Source: an uncultured Mollicutes bacterium
Lineage (GTDB): Bacteria > Bacillota_I > Bacilli_A > Acholeplasmatales > Anaeroplasmataceae
Length of the DNA: 49,964 nucleotides
Direction of reading: 5' to 3'
Assembly (NCBI GenBank): GCA_900540175.1
Contig: UQFG01000011.1
Location: 1-49,964, forward strand
How positions within the stretch are numbered: position 1 is the stretch's first letter; each line of letters opens with the position of its first letter. The position numbers and the translations under genes are program-made. A model generated the notes under the pieces. The model worked only from the letters and a program-made list of their open reading frames with translations. It was not told where the DNA came from and ran no database searches. Shown piece after piece: positions 42,135 to 49,964 of this stretch.

Positions 42135-42377
42135 GTGAGCAAAAAGTATGTTTTTACAATTGTATTCGTACTGTTTTTATCTTTGTTGTTGATTGGCGGA
42201 AGTATAACGCAGGATACTGAAACAGGAAGCGGCGATTTTGATACGACCTTTTATGTGGAAGACAATGGGAATTTATTTATAAAACTTGCCAAGATATTGG
42301 ATCAATTGTGTTTCTTTATTGTCGATATTGTCGTATCCGGTATATCCAATGTGTTCAATCTGATTTTAGGTGGATAA
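42135..42377 (+). CDS. small membrane protein of unknown function
   Basis: An 80-residue protein from GTG 42135: a short basic start, a membrane helix (about 6-23, VFTIVFVLFLSLLLIGG), an acidic/Thr-rich extracytoplasmic section, and a second hydrophobic stretch (about 55-78). It could be a lipid-anchored or two-pass protein. The ribosome site GGGTGAT lies between two TGATCA palindromes. No family recognised. A terminator follows, so it is probably a single-gene unit. Confidence 0.55.
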   Translation: MSKKYVFTIVFVLFLSLLLIGGSITQDTETGSGDFDTTFYVEDNGNLFIKLAKILDQLCFFIVDIVVSGISNVFNLILGG

Positions 42378-42403
42378 AAAAACATTTGTATAACAAAGTT
42401 ATT

Positions 42404-42435
42404 CCGATTTCACTGGTATTGAAATCGGTTTTTTT
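42404..42435 (+). terminator. terminator before pgsA
   Basis: CCGATTTCA pairs with TGAAATCGG around CTGGTAT, followed by seven T residues. Confidence 0.85.
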
Positions 42436-42494
42436 CCATTGCTTAAAGAAAACTGAACTTGTTTCGTCATTTTATTTCAAAGTTTCTTTTTTTA

Positions 42495-42503
42495 TGTTAT
42501 AAT
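42495..42503 (+). promoter_or_regulatory. extended -10 promoter of pgsA-recA
   Basis: TGTTATAAT with a weak -35. No LexA-type box (GAAC-N4-GTTC) is visible between here and recA. Confidence 0.55.
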
Positions 42504-42524
42504 AACATTCGAGGTGTTGAAATA

Positions 42525-43091
42525 ATGACTTTACCAAATAAACTAACCATGATCCGGATCGCCGTGATCCCGCTTATGATTGTTTTATGCTATATTCCGT
42601 GGCTCAAAGAAAATACGCTTTTTTTAGGTGTATCGTGGCTTTATTTTTTACTGGTCATTCTTTTTATACTAGCTTCGGTTACGGATTTTTTAGACGGAGC
42701 CATTGCCAGAAAATATCAACTGATTACGACTTTCGGTAAACTGGCCGATCCGCTTGCCGATAAAATGTTGGTTTTTACGGCAATGACGGTTTTAATGATG
42801 GATGGGTTCATTCCGATGTGGGTATATATCGTGATTTTAATTCGTGAATTCATGGTTTCCGGAATTCGGATGGTTGTGATCGAAAAAGGAACGGTCATTG
42901 CGGCGGCCAAACTGGGAAAATGGAAGACATTCGTAACGATGGTTGCGATCATAGTTCTTTTTTTCAGCGGTCTGCATGAGATTATCGAAATCATCGGAAC
43001 GGTTCTGATTTATCTGGCTTGCGCGTTGACGATTCTTTCCGGAATCGAATATTTTTACAACAATCGAAAAGATATTTTAGAATCTATTTAA
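42525..43091 (+). CDS. pgsA: CDP-diacylglycerol-glycerol-3-phosphate 3-phosphatidyltransferase
   Basis: Makes phosphatidylglycerol phosphate, precursor of PG and cardiolipin. The 188-residue protein carries the CDP-alcohol transferase motif as DFLDGAIARKYQ through GKLADPLADKM (about 52-79), with all key Asp, Gly and Arg residues, and five or six membrane segments. ATG 42525 follows GAGGTG. recA begins 12 bases downstream, the pairing seen in Bacillus but without cinA between. Confidence 0.95.
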   Translation: MTLPNKLTMIRIAVIPLMIVLCYIPWLKENTLFLGVSWLYFLLVILFILASVTDFLDGAIARKYQLITTFGKLADPLADKMLVFTAMTVLMMDGFIPMWVYIVILIREFMVSGIRMVVIEKGTVIAAAKLGKWKTFVTMVAIIVLFFSGLHEIIEIIGTVLIYLACALTILSGIEYFYNNRKDILESI

Positions 43092-43103
43092 GGAGGGAAA
43101 AAA

Positions 43104-44084
43104 GTGGCGGATACAAAAGAACAAGCCTTAGAAGCGGCTTTAAAACAAATCGAAAAAGAATTCGGAAAAGGCTCGATCATGCGTCTTGGAGATCAAGCCG
43201 ATCAAAAAATAGAGGTGATTTCATCCGGTTCGATTGCTTTGGATAAGGCACTTGGTGTCGGGGGCTATCCAAAAGGAAGAATCATTGAAATATACGGTCC
43301 GGAGTCTTCCGGTAAAACGACTTTTGCTTTACATGCAATTGCCAGTGCTCAGAAAAACGGTGGGTTTGCCGCTTTTATCGATGCGGAACATGCGCTTGAT
43401 CCGGTTTATGCCAAGAATTTAGGTGTTGACATTGAGAATTTGATTTTATCACAACCGGATAACGGTGAACAGGCACTGGATATTGCCGAAGCGTTGATTA
43501 AATCGGGAAGCGTGGATATTATCGTCATCGATTCTGTGGCGGCTTTGGTTCCGGAAGCGGAATTAAACGGTGATATGGGGGATTCCCATGTCGGTCTTCA
43601 TGCGCGGTTAATGTCGCAAGCGATGCGTAAAATGGCCGGAATTATCAATAAAACCAGTTGTGTGGCTATTTTCATCAATCAAATCAGAGAAAAAGTGGGT
43701 GTTCTTTTCGGGAATCCCGAAACGACAACCGGAGGAAGGGCTCTTAAGTTTTATGCATCGGTTCGGTTGGATATCCGAAGAGGCGAAGCCATTAAAGACG
43801 GAACGAATATTTTAGGAAACCGGACAACGGTTAAAGTCGTAAAAAATAAAGTGGCACCGCCGTTTAAAACGGCCGAAGTGGAAATTATTTACGGCGAAGG
43901 AATTTCCAAGATCGGCGAAATTGTGGATTTGGCGGTTAAATATGATATTATCAATAAGGCCGGTGCATGGTTTTCTTATAATAGTACTAAAATCGGACAA
44001 GGAAGAGAAAATACAAAACTGTTTTTGAAAGACAATCCGTCTTTGCTTGCCGAAATCGAAGAAAAAGTAAGACAAATGGACTAA
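43104..44084 (+). CDS. recA: recombinase RecA
   Basis: DNA strand exchange and LexA co-protease. The 326-residue protein has Walker [10 protein letters not shown] (65-73), [10 protein letters not shown] near 92, Walker [11 protein letters not shown] near 137, the L2 segment near [18 protein letters not shown] and the closing helix of the core. Its C-terminus is about 20 residues shorter than usual and lacks a long acidic tail. The start is GTG behind AGGAGGG. Expression probably comes from the pgsA promoter. Confidence 0.98.
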   Translation: MADTKEQALEAALKQIEKEFGKGSIMRLGDQADQKIEVISSGSIALDKALGVGGYPKGRIIEIYGPESSGKTTFALHAIASAQKNGGFAAFIDAEHALDPVYAKNLGVDIENLILSQPDNGEQALDIAEALIKSGSVDIIVIDSVAALVPEAELNGDMGDSHVGLHARLMSQAMRKMAGIINKTSCVAIFINQIREKVGVLFGNPETTTGGRALKFYASVRLDIRRGEAIKDGTNILGNRTTVKVVKNKVAPPFKTAEVEIIYGEGISKIGEIVDLAVKYDIINKAGAWFSYNSTKIGQGRENTKLFLKDNPSLLAEIEEKVRQMD

Positions 44085-44088
44085 AGTA

Positions 44089-44119
44089 AAAAGCGAACCC
44101 GGTGTTCGCTTTTATTTTT
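44089..44119. terminator. terminator after recA, probably two-way
   Basis: AAAAGCGAAC pairs with GTTCGCTTTT around CCGGT, with flanking A and T runs. Confidence 0.85.
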
Positions 44120-44252
44120 TATCTTTTGGCTGTGTTGTATTTTTTTTAAAAGATTCTTTTCCTTCGTTTTCTTTGCTTTTGGTACAAAGAATTTTAGGAT
44201 GGGTAAGATGCGGTTTGATAGAAGGATTGTTTTGACCGAATGAGTATTTCAT
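44112..44252 (-). CDS. small basic ORF opposite the recA terminator
   Basis: A 46-residue ORF beginning MKYSFGQNNPSIKPHL, Lys-, Asn- and Thr-rich, with one Cys and an ending KDKK. It has a good ribosome site (AAAGGAG nine bases upstream) and a possible terminator at its 3' end, the recA hairpin read backwards. No family recognised and no convincing promoter. It could be a small spore or regulatory peptide, or chance. Confidence 0.4.
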   Translation of the reverse strand: MKYSFGQNNPSIKPHLTHPKILCTKSKENEGKESFKKNTTQPKDKK

Positions 44253-44338
44253 AGAGGATGCTCCTTTGTTTTTTAAATTTATTTTTTAGAAAGGAAAAAT
44301 GGAAAATCGAAAGCGATTGGACATAAATCAAGATAAAG

Positions 44339-45226
44339 ATGATCGATTCAAGAATTCAAACATTAATCAGTGTTTGCGAAACAAAAAATTATACAAAGAC
44401 GGCTTCGCTGCTTCATTTGACTCAACCGGCCGTGAGTCAACAAATCAAATCATTGGAAAAAGAATTAAATATTAAAATTTTTAATCGAAGTGCCAATCAA
44501 CTGCAGTTGACGCAAGAAGGCATGATTGTTTTAAAATATGCCAAAAGAATAAAAACATTGTATGCTTCAATCGTTTCCGCGATAGAAGATGAAAAGAAAA
44601 ATTTAAAGAGTTTGATCGTCGGTGTGACTCCCAGTGCCGAAAGCAATATTATTTCCGAAGTATTGGCAAAGTACGCATCCGAAAAAGGAAACATTCATAT
44701 TCGAATCATTTCGGATACCATTAAAAATCTGTATGATAAACTGAAAACCTATGAAATCGATATTGCCGTTATAGAAGGCTCCATTGTCGATAACAATTTC
44801 AATTCCATTCTCTTGGATACCGATTATTTGGCCCTTGCCGTCAGCAATGACAATCCGCTTTCTAAAAAGACGATGGTTTCGCTTGCGGATTTGAAAAAAC
44901 AAAATTTGATTTTACGGTTGCCGGGTTCGGGAACCCGTTCGTTGTTCGAATCGCATTTAAAAAGTCATAATGAGAACATCCACTCGTTTAATGTAACGTT
45001 GGAAGTCGATAATATTGCGATTATCAAAGATTTGGTTCAGCATAATTTCGGTGTGTCTATTTTGGCGAAAAGTGTTTGCGAAAACGAAGTCAAAAAAGGA
45101 AAATTCAAGTTATTACCGGTTGAAAATCTTTCCATGATTCGCGAAGTATCGCTTTTTTATCATAAAGATTTTTCGCATGATGACATTTTAAACGATATTA
45201 CGACGATTTATAGGATGTTGAAATAG
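44339..45226 (+). CDS. LysR-family transcriptional regulator
   Basis: The 295-residue protein has an N-terminal winged helix (TLISVCETKNYTKTASLLHL then TQPAVSQQIKSLEKEL, about 8-43) and a C-terminal substrate-binding region with two lobes. Effector unknown. The gene has no obvious ribosome site at ATG 44339, so expression may be low or the leader unusual. It converges on a MATE transporter gene, overlapping it by 29 bases at their 3' ends; it may or may not control it. Confidence 0.9.
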   Translation: MIDSRIQTLISVCETKNYTKTASLLHLTQPAVSQQIKSLEKELNIKIFNRSANQLQLTQEGMIVLKYAKRIKTLYASIVSAIEDEKKNLKSLIVGVTPSAESNIISEVLAKYASEKGNIHIRIISDTIKNLYDKLKTYEIDIAVIEGSIVDNNFNSILLDTDYLALAVSNDNPLSKKTMVSLADLKKQNLILRLPGSGTRSLFESHLKSHNENIHSFNVTLEVDNIAIIKDLVQHNFGVSILAKSVCENEVKKGKFKLLPVENLSMIREVSLFYHKDFSHDDILNDITTIYRMLK

Positions 45227-46634
45227 CAACCCTTGTTTCTTGTTGCGGGGCATTTCCGTATTTTTGAATCATTATTTTTCGGAAATGAATGAATAAGACG
45301 ACGGCTACGAAACAGCAGATGATATCGACGATCGGTGTAGCCATAACAATGCCGTAAATCGGGATGTTCGGGTTGATGATAAACATCATGGGAATATCCA
45401 AAAGACCTTTTCTCAAAATGGCCAAAATAAACGATTTGAAACTTCTTTTGGTTGCCTGAAAAAAAGAGATAATGGCATAGGCCCATGCCGAAAACGGAGC
45501 CCCGATGCACAAAATCATTAAGAATTCACTACCGTATGTCAACGAAGCCGAATCTTGTTGGATAAAGATTGATATTAAAGTTTGATTGAACATTAAACAC
45601 GTAATCATACATAAAGTGGCAATGGCAATTGAAACGAAAGCCGAATAATAAAGGGATTGATTCATTCTTTTTATATTCTTTTTGGCATAATTGTAAGCAA
45701 TCAGCGGCAATACGCCCTGCGACATTCCCCGAACAATACTGTGGGCCAACATATTGATTTTTTTGGCAACGCCGATTCCGGCTTGATAAACGATGCCGTA
45801 ACCGGCCATCAGATTATCTAAGACAGCGTAAGAAATATTTTCAAACAACGTCATTAAGCAAGCCGGAAGTCCGGTTAAAAGAACACCGTAAACGACACTT
45901 TTTTTGAACATTCTTTTGCTTGGTTTCAAGTTTAAAACCGTTTTTTTACGCTGAATGATTAGGATAATGATAAAATAAATGACTGCCAACAAATTGGAAA
46001 GAAATGTTGCAACTGCGGCGCCCATGACTTCATTGCCTTTTTCAAAGATGACAAACATGAATAAAGGATCTAGCAAGATATTGAGAATGCCACCTAAGAT
46101 AATGCCGAACCCTGCTAAAAACGATTTGCCTTCCGAGCGGAATAAATGGCCGAAAAAAGAATTGAGAATGGTCACGATTCCGCCGATTTCCACTGCCCAC
46201 AGCAAATAAGTATCGGCATAGGCATGGACTTCGGCATCTTTTCCGCCTAATAAGTCAATGGTCAAATCTTTGAATAAAAAGATGGTTAGAACATAGAGTA
46301 GGCCGATGAAAAGACATCCCCAAAACGAAAAGGCAGAAGATGCTTTGGCTTTGTCGATTTTATTTTTTCCAAGCGCTCTTGAGATGACACTGGATCCGCC
46401 GATACCAAACAAATTGGCAATCGCCGACAAAATCATAAAGGCCGGCATGCAAATGGTAACGGCTGTCAGTTTGGCATCGCTTTGAGCCAATCCTACGAAA
46501 AAAGTATCGGCCATATTGTAAATGACTAAGATAATTTGGCTGATAATTGTCGGTATTGCCAGTTTAGCGATCGCTTTCCATATAGGACATTCTTCAAAAA
46601 GATAATTGGATTGATTGGAATTGATTTGATTCAT
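45198..46634 (-). CDS. MATE family efflux transporter
   Basis: The 478-residue protein has twelve hydrophobic segments and the MATE opening ECPIWKAIAKLAIPTIISQI near 15-34, MADTFFVGLAQSDAKLTAV near 46, and FGIGGSSVISRALGK near 76. Such pumps export cationic drugs or metabolites by Na+ or H+ exchange. The ribosome site GGGAGGT is 10 bases upstream. A SigA-type promoter is 50-80 bases upstream. Confidence 0.92.
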   Translation of the reverse strand: MNQINSNQSNYLFEECPIWKAIAKLAIPTIISQIILVIYNMADTFFVGLAQSDAKLTAVTICMPAFMILSAIANLFGIGGSSVISRALGKNKIDKAKASSAFSFWGCLFIGLLYVLTIFLFKDLTIDLLGGKDAEVHAYADTYLLWAVEIGGIVTILNSFFGHLFRSEGKSFLAGFGIILGGILNILLDPLFMFVIFEKGNEVMGAAVATFLSNLLAVIYFIIILIIQRKKTVLNLKPSKRMFKKSVVYGVLLTGLPACLMTLFENISYAVLDNLMAGYGIVYQAGIGVAKKINMLAHSIVRGMSQGVLPLIAYNYAKKNIKRMNQSLYYSAFVSIAIATLCMITCLMFNQTLISIFIQQDSASLTYGSEFLMILCIGAPFSAWAYAIISFFQATKRSFKSFILAILRKGLLDIPMMFIINPNIPIYGIVMATPIVDIICCFVAVVLFIHFRKIMIQKYGNAPQQETRVAISTSYKSS

Positions 46635-46686
46635 CAGATGGTTGACCTCCCGAACGACACTAAGATAAAAGCATGGCTTCTACTTC

Positions 46687-46715
46687 ATCATATTCTCAAG
46701 TGACCATAAATTCAA
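46687..46715 (-). promoter_or_regulatory. promoter of the MATE gene
   Basis: On the minus strand TTGAAT, 17 bases, TATGAT, 50 bases before the start codon. Confidence 0.6.
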
Positions 46716-46890
46716 ATGATGTTTTTTTATTCATGCATAAGTATGATTTATAATTATTGCTTTTATACTTGAAAAAAGACGGTTTCAGTCGGAAAGACAT
46801 AAAAAAAATTTATAATTATATAAAATTTTATCATGAGTTAATCGGGAAAAAACAGATATGATTTTTTGTTCGATGTAGGACTTGGACTAC
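46716..46890. other. AT-rich divergent spacer
   Basis: The space between the MATE promoter and the next promoter is almost all A and T. I see no ORF or recognised element in it. Confidence 0.5.
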
Positions 46891-46919
46891 TTGAATATAA
46901 GAAAAATTCTTAGTATAAT
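46891..46919 (+). promoter_or_regulatory. promoter of the small membrane gene at 47000
   Basis: TTGAAT, 17 bases, TATAAT. An untranslated leader of about 75 bases follows. Confidence 0.7.
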
Positions 46920-46999
46920 AAAATTGATATAGAGTTTTTAAATATTTCAATGATTCAACAACGGTATAGAAGCGTTTGAAACTAGGAGGAAGATGGAAT

Positions 47000-47215
47000 A
47001 TGAAGAACAAATTTGCCGAATTGATAAATATGGTGTATCCAATGCTTATATCCTTGTTTATATTTTGTTTTGTATCGGCGTTTGTAAAAGGAGAATTATT
47101 GGAGCCTTTACAACTCACACTCGCGATTTTATCAGTTGTTTTTGGATTAATATTTGTTATCGGGTTGGTTTTTTATATCATTAGTCTGTTTAAAAAGAAA
47201 AATCAAATCCAGTAA
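47000..47215 (+). CDS. small two-pass membrane protein
   Basis: A 71-residue protein beginning MKNKFAELINMVYP, with two hydrophobic segments (about 12-29 and 38-62) and a basic tail FKKKNQIQ. ATG 47000 lies nine bases after AGGAGGA; an out-of-frame ATG at 46993 is too close. No family recognised. It has its own promoter and a strong terminator. It marks the start of the accessory end of the window. Confidence 0.7.
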   Translation: MKNKFAELINMVYPMLISLFIFCFVSAFVKGELLEPLQLTLAILSVVFGLIFVIGLVFYIISLFKKKNQIQ

Positions 47216-47249
47216 GGATATTAAAGAAGATTTCACAGGATGTAAAATA

Positions 47250-47293
47250 AAAAAATATCCGTCTTACGAACCGTAAAAGACGGATATTTTTTT
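47250..47293. terminator. strong terminator, probably two-way
   Basis: AAAAATATCCGTCTT pairs with AAGACGGATATTTTT (one-base offset near the loop), with A and T runs on both sides. It could also end the recombinase remnant on the minus strand. Confidence 0.85.
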
Positions 47294-47305
47294 ACAAACG
47301 AACAT

Positions 47306-47835
47306 CTATGCCCGTATAATTTTTATTGGCGGAGGAAGTGATTTCCCAGACGAATTATTTTTATCCGTATCCTCAAAATCAATTTCGCGATTCGAATATA
47401 AACTAGTGTTATTTGAAGGATTAAAATATATTCGTATTTTTGTATTCCCAATTTCAACTTTTTAATAAATCTATCTATTGAAAATTGTTTATTCTCTGGA
47501 ATGGATAAATCGAGAGTTGTTGAAGAAAATAAAAATCTTCCCATTCATCTATTGTTAAATTTTTTTGTTTTCTATTATTTATTTTTGCTATCTTAATTAG
47601 AAGTTTTTCTAATTTGATTTTCCAGATTTAATAGCATCTCTTTTGTAGAAGTAGTTGCAATTCCCGTTTTAATTGCGTTTAATGTATTTGTAATTTCTTT
47701 TTCGACTTTATTTAAAGCCTTTTTTAAAACAGTTAATTCCGAATTGTTATTTATTCTGGAATTAAAACTTAAGCACATTTCTTTAGCGAGAGTAGAAATG
47801 TATTTTGGTTGTAAAATGGATACTATCTTTTCCAC
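47306..47835 (-). pseudogene. large serine recombinase, decayed C-terminal part
   Basis: The 47593-47835 frame encodes a coiled-coil section ALNKVEKEITNTLNAIKTGI followed by TTSTKEMLLNLENQI, the zinc-ribbon-following helix pattern of Tn/phage-type large serine recombinases. The match continues in a second frame (KLLIKIAKINNRKQKNLTID), a third (LSIPENKQFSIDRFIKK) and a fourth position (VEIGNTKIRIYFNPSNNTS), to a stop at 47306. At least three frameshifts make it a pseudogene. The N-terminal catalytic part of a recombinase lies at 49305-49766 on the same strand, beyond the Fic gene. Confidence 0.7.
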
Positions 47836-48048
47836 TTGATCATAACTTTCCTCTATTTCGTCTTATGCGGTTTCAGTAAAATTTCTATTGTCTTTCATCT
47901 GCACGAGCGCATCCATTGAACAATTTTTCATACCTATATTGTAACGCTTATACAACTCACGTTTTATTATGTAATAACATTCCATTTTTACGGAAAACGG
48001 CTTTTCGTTTACACCCCACAGCCGAAAGGCAAAAGATAAACAACCTGT
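47836..48048. other. short remnant region before the Fic locus
   Basis: On the minus strand a 40-codon ORF (47863-47985, starting MECYYIIKREL) ends in a stop. Beyond it the frame would continue into the recombinase remnant. I cannot assign it to a family. Probably decayed coding DNA. Confidence 0.35.
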
Positions 48049-48110
48049 ACTATTTCAGATATTTGACTTTTCTTGAAATAGTGCTATAATATATGTGCAA
48101 ACTATTTCAA
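48049..48110 (+). promoter_or_regulatory. Fic promoter with three operator half-sites
   Basis: TTGACT (48063-48068), 16 bases, TATAAT (48085-48090, extended TGC). TTGAAATAGT (48073-48082) and its exact reverse complement ACTATTTCAA (48101-48110) flank the -10. A third half-site, ACTATTTCA, is at 48049-48057. The layout suits a repressor that blocks polymerase. Confidence 0.65.
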
Positions 48111-48121
48111 AGAGGTGCGTT

Positions 48122-49249
48122 ATGAACAGAGCAGGCGGATATATTACGGCACTTGGTGGTATTGCTGCATATAAAGCATATAAGCCCAATCCGTTGCCAC
48201 CCAATCCACAACTTGAACTTGACACTGAAATGCAGGGGCTTTTAGCTAAGGCATATAATCTTCTCGGTAAATTGGATGCTACTTCTGCATTAGTGCCGAA
48301 CATGGATTTATTGTTAGGCTCTTATGTCAGGAAAGAGGCATTATTAAGTAGCCAAATAGAAGGAACGCAAGCAACGTTGGAAGACGTGCTGAATCCGAAT
48401 ATTGAAACTGCTGTCAATTTGGAAGTGAACGACGTAATCAATTATGTTAGTGCACTTAATTTTGCAATGGACAGAATGAACACGTTGCCTATTTGCAATC
48501 ACTTGCTTTGCGAAACGCACAATGTTCTTATGCGAGGTGTTCGAGGACAGGAAAAAAATCCCGGAGAGTTTAGAGGCAGTCAAAATTGGATTGGTGCAGC
48601 CGGCAGTACCCTTGCCAACGCCAGATACGTTCCGCCCACTGTTGAAGATATGAAGGAAGCAATGAGTGACTTAGAGAAATATATCAATCTATCCGAAACG
48701 GACGCACTTATTAAAACCGCACTCGTGCATTACCAATTTGAAACGATACACCCGTTCCTAGACGGAAACGGACGAATCGGACGTATGCTCATTACGCTTA
48801 TGTTGTTAAATGAAAAAGTTTTAACTCGCCCCGTGCTGTATTTGTCGCTGTTTCTTAAAACGAATCGAATTGAATATTACGACAGACTGAGCGAAGTTCG
48901 GGTAAAAGGAAATTACGAGCAGTGGGTGAAGTTCTTTTTGCAGGGAATAATAGAAACAAGCCATGACAGTGTGGAGACAATTTTGAAAATAAGCGAACAG
49001 ATTAAAATCGACGAAATGCTCTTAACGAACCAGACAGAAACGGTGAAAAAAACATATGCGTATCTGAAGGAACATCCGATTGTGAATATCGGCTCTACGG
49101 CAAAGGCAATCGGGGTGTCGTTTAATACGGTATCCACTGCACTTAAAAAATTATCTGTTCTCGGTATTGTAAAAGAAAAAACAACAAAAGCCCGAGACAG
49201 GGTTTTCGAATATTCAAAGTATATCGAAATGCTGAAATCTGGCACATAA
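48122..49249 (+). CDS. class II Fic protein with C-terminal winged helix
   Basis: A probable AMP-transferase. The 375-residue protein has a Fic N-terminal domain with the inhibitory helix motif S76-xxx-E80-G81 (SSQIEG), the Fic motif HPFLDGNGRIGRM starting at His210, and a C-terminal winged helix (about 318-370, AIGVSFNTVSTALKKL). The built-in inhibitory helix makes it class II, which needs no separate antitoxin. ATG 48122 follows AGAGGTG; GTG 48095 would lie within the operator. Its wing domain and the three operator half-sites suggest that it represses itself. It sits between recombinase fragments, so it is likely mobile. Confidence 0.92.
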   Translation: MNRAGGYITALGGIAAYKAYKPNPLPPNPQLELDTEMQGLLAKAYNLLGKLDATSALVPNMDLLLGSYVRKEALLSSQIEGTQATLEDVLNPNIETAVNLEVNDVINYVSALNFAMDRMNTLPICNHLLCETHNVLMRGVRGQEKNPGEFRGSQNWIGAAGSTLANARYVPPTVEDMKEAMSDLEKYINLSETDALIKTALVHYQFETIHPFLDGNGRIGRMLITLMLLNEKVLTRPVLYLSLFLKTNRIEYYDRLSEVRVKGNYEQWVKFFLQGIIETSHDSVETILKISEQIKIDEMLLTNQTETVKKTYAYLKEHPIVNIGSTAKAIGVSFNTVSTALKKLSVLGIVKEKTTKARDRVFEYSKYIEMLKSGT

Positions 49250-49274
49250 AAAAACAAAGTGATTGTAGAAAATC

Positions 49275-49307
49275 AAAAGCGGAATTCTTATCGAACTCCG
49301 CTTTTTA
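49275..49307. terminator. terminator after Fic, probably two-way
   Basis: AAAAGCGGA pairs with TCCGCTTTT around a 13-base loop, then TTACTTTAC. The recombinase fragment stop is at its edge. Confidence 0.75.
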
Positions 49308-49766
49308 CTTTACATTGAATTCAGACGCTTTAATTCTTTTTTGATTTTTGGTATTGTGTCCATTTTGATGATCAACCCCTTCAAGCATACTTTCCATAAT
49401 AATTTCTTCGGGTGTATCGGTTATCATTTCTGTAGTTAAAATCACTTTAACTCCATTATTGCGAAGTATCTTTTTGTTGATGGCGCTATCGCAACGATTA
49501 CGAGAAAAACGATTTAATTTATAAACAATGCCGTAATCAAATTCTCGTCTATGACTATCTGAAATCATTTGCTGAAAATCGGTGCGATTATCGTTTGTTT
49601 CTGTCATAGTTCGGTCAATATATGTTCCGATAATTGAATAATTTTCTTTTACGGCATATTCGCTAATGTTTCTAATTTGACCTTCAATGGATTGTTCTGT
49701 TTGACTTGCAGAAGAGTATCGAGCATAAATAACAGCATTTTTCCGACTGTATGTACTTAATTTCAT
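49305..49766 (-). pseudogene. serine recombinase, N-terminal catalytic domain only
   Basis: The open frame (153 residues from ATG 49766) matches the resolvase domain of large serine recombinases: AVIYARYSSASQTEQSIEGQ with the nucleophile Ser near 16, DNRTDFQQMISDS near 58, IVYKLNRFSRNR near 78 and a final MESMLEG near 130. After that it loses similarity and stops, where a full protein would go on with about 350 residues of recombinase and zinc-ribbon domains. It is truncated and cannot be an active integrase. The missing end may be the remnant at 47306-47835, on the far side of Fic. Confidence 0.8.
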
Positions 49767-49910
49767 CTGCACATAAATCACTTGGATATTTTTTAATTTC
49801 TTTTTTATTCATTGGACACTTTAATCAAACTCTATATTTTAATTCTATCATTTATTCTGACATTTTTATGTATGTTTTTTTGTTTTTCAGTCTTTATCTT
49901 AAAAATAACT

Positions 49911-49950
49911 AATAAAATAAAAAACTCAGCCCTTAAAAATAAAGCTGAGT
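49911..49950 (-). terminator. terminator of a gene beyond the right edge
   Basis: On the minus strand GACTCAGC pairs with GCTGAGTT around an AT-rich loop and is followed by TTTTTATTTTATT. It should end a leftward transcript that starts outside the window. Confidence 0.65.
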
Positions 49951-49964
49951 CTTTCAACTGCCTA

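Noticed and set aside
44299..44475. A 58-codon ORF starting behind AAGGA just before the LysR gene
   Set aside because: It runs out of frame through the LysR helix-turn-helix, which is intact. There is no protein-like signal.
46993..47184. An alternative 63-codon ORF in another frame of the small membrane gene
   Set aside because: Its ATG lies only two to three bases from the ribosome site, and the frame at 47000 gives a cleaner two-helix membrane protein with a terminator right after it.

Overview
The window comes from a low-GC, spore-forming Firmicute of the class Bacilli. TGA is used as a normal stop, so it is not a recoded Mollicute. Several gene orders match Bacillus: a trnB-like tRNA string behind a 5S rRNA, yunC-yunB-yutD-yutI, ylbD-ylbE-ylbF, holA-rpsT-gpr and pgsA-recA. 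Compact intergenic spaces and several shortened proteins (AddB, RecA, GPR) suggest an uncultured, probably host-associated Bacilli lineage, perhaps near Erysipelotrichales. That placement is inference.

Layout. 1-1049: 3' end of a 5S rRNA and eleven tRNAs. 1.1-10.5 kb: a Wzz-like membrane protein; a diadenylate cyclase block in which cdaA and a PAS/degenerate-GGDEF membrane protein precede ispD-ispF; two paralogous small membrane genes, one broken by a 7-bp duplication; a YoaK-like protein; yunC-yunB; yutD; an Nfu scaffold; a YuiD-like protein. 10.6-14.4 kb: pgi, dut, a GH28 enzyme and rplS. 14.7-20.4 kb: a probable envelope-stress module, with a two-component system whose kinase has almost no extracellular loop, three unknown membrane proteins, a cardiolipin synthase, and a second short operon sharing a paralogue and similar promoter boxes. 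20.5-24.1 kb: def, two tiny spore-type genes missed by ordinary length cut-offs, a SpoVB-like flippase and ylbD-ylbE-ylbF.

24.2-30.7 kb: rpsP-khpA, then addB-addA with a DNA-deoxyinosine/uracil glycosylase. 30.8-36 kb: a glycosyltransferase, rimM-trmD, malQ and an iron alcohol dehydrogenase. 36-39.7 kb: a YihY-like protein, pdaA, holA, rpsT and gpr. 39.8-42.4 kb: a DUF1538 membrane protein with two PII-like proteins and a small membrane protein. 42.5-46.6 kb: pgsA-recA, a LysR regulator and a MATE transporter. 46.7-49.96 kb is accessory DNA: a small membrane gene, then fragments of a large serine recombinase on the minus strand lying on either side of a plus-strand class II Fic gene with its own operator array.

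Themes. Sporulation and cortex/coat genes (yunB, ylbD, ylbE, spoVB-like, pdaA, gpr, YjcZ-like) are spread through the window. Two of these loci share a nearly identical SigE-like promoter and ribosome-binding region. The strongest candidates for undescribed biology are the kinase/cardiolipin synthase regulon (14.6-20.4 kb), the cdaA plus degenerate GGDEF pair, the DUF1538-PII-PII operon and the self-operated Fic locus.
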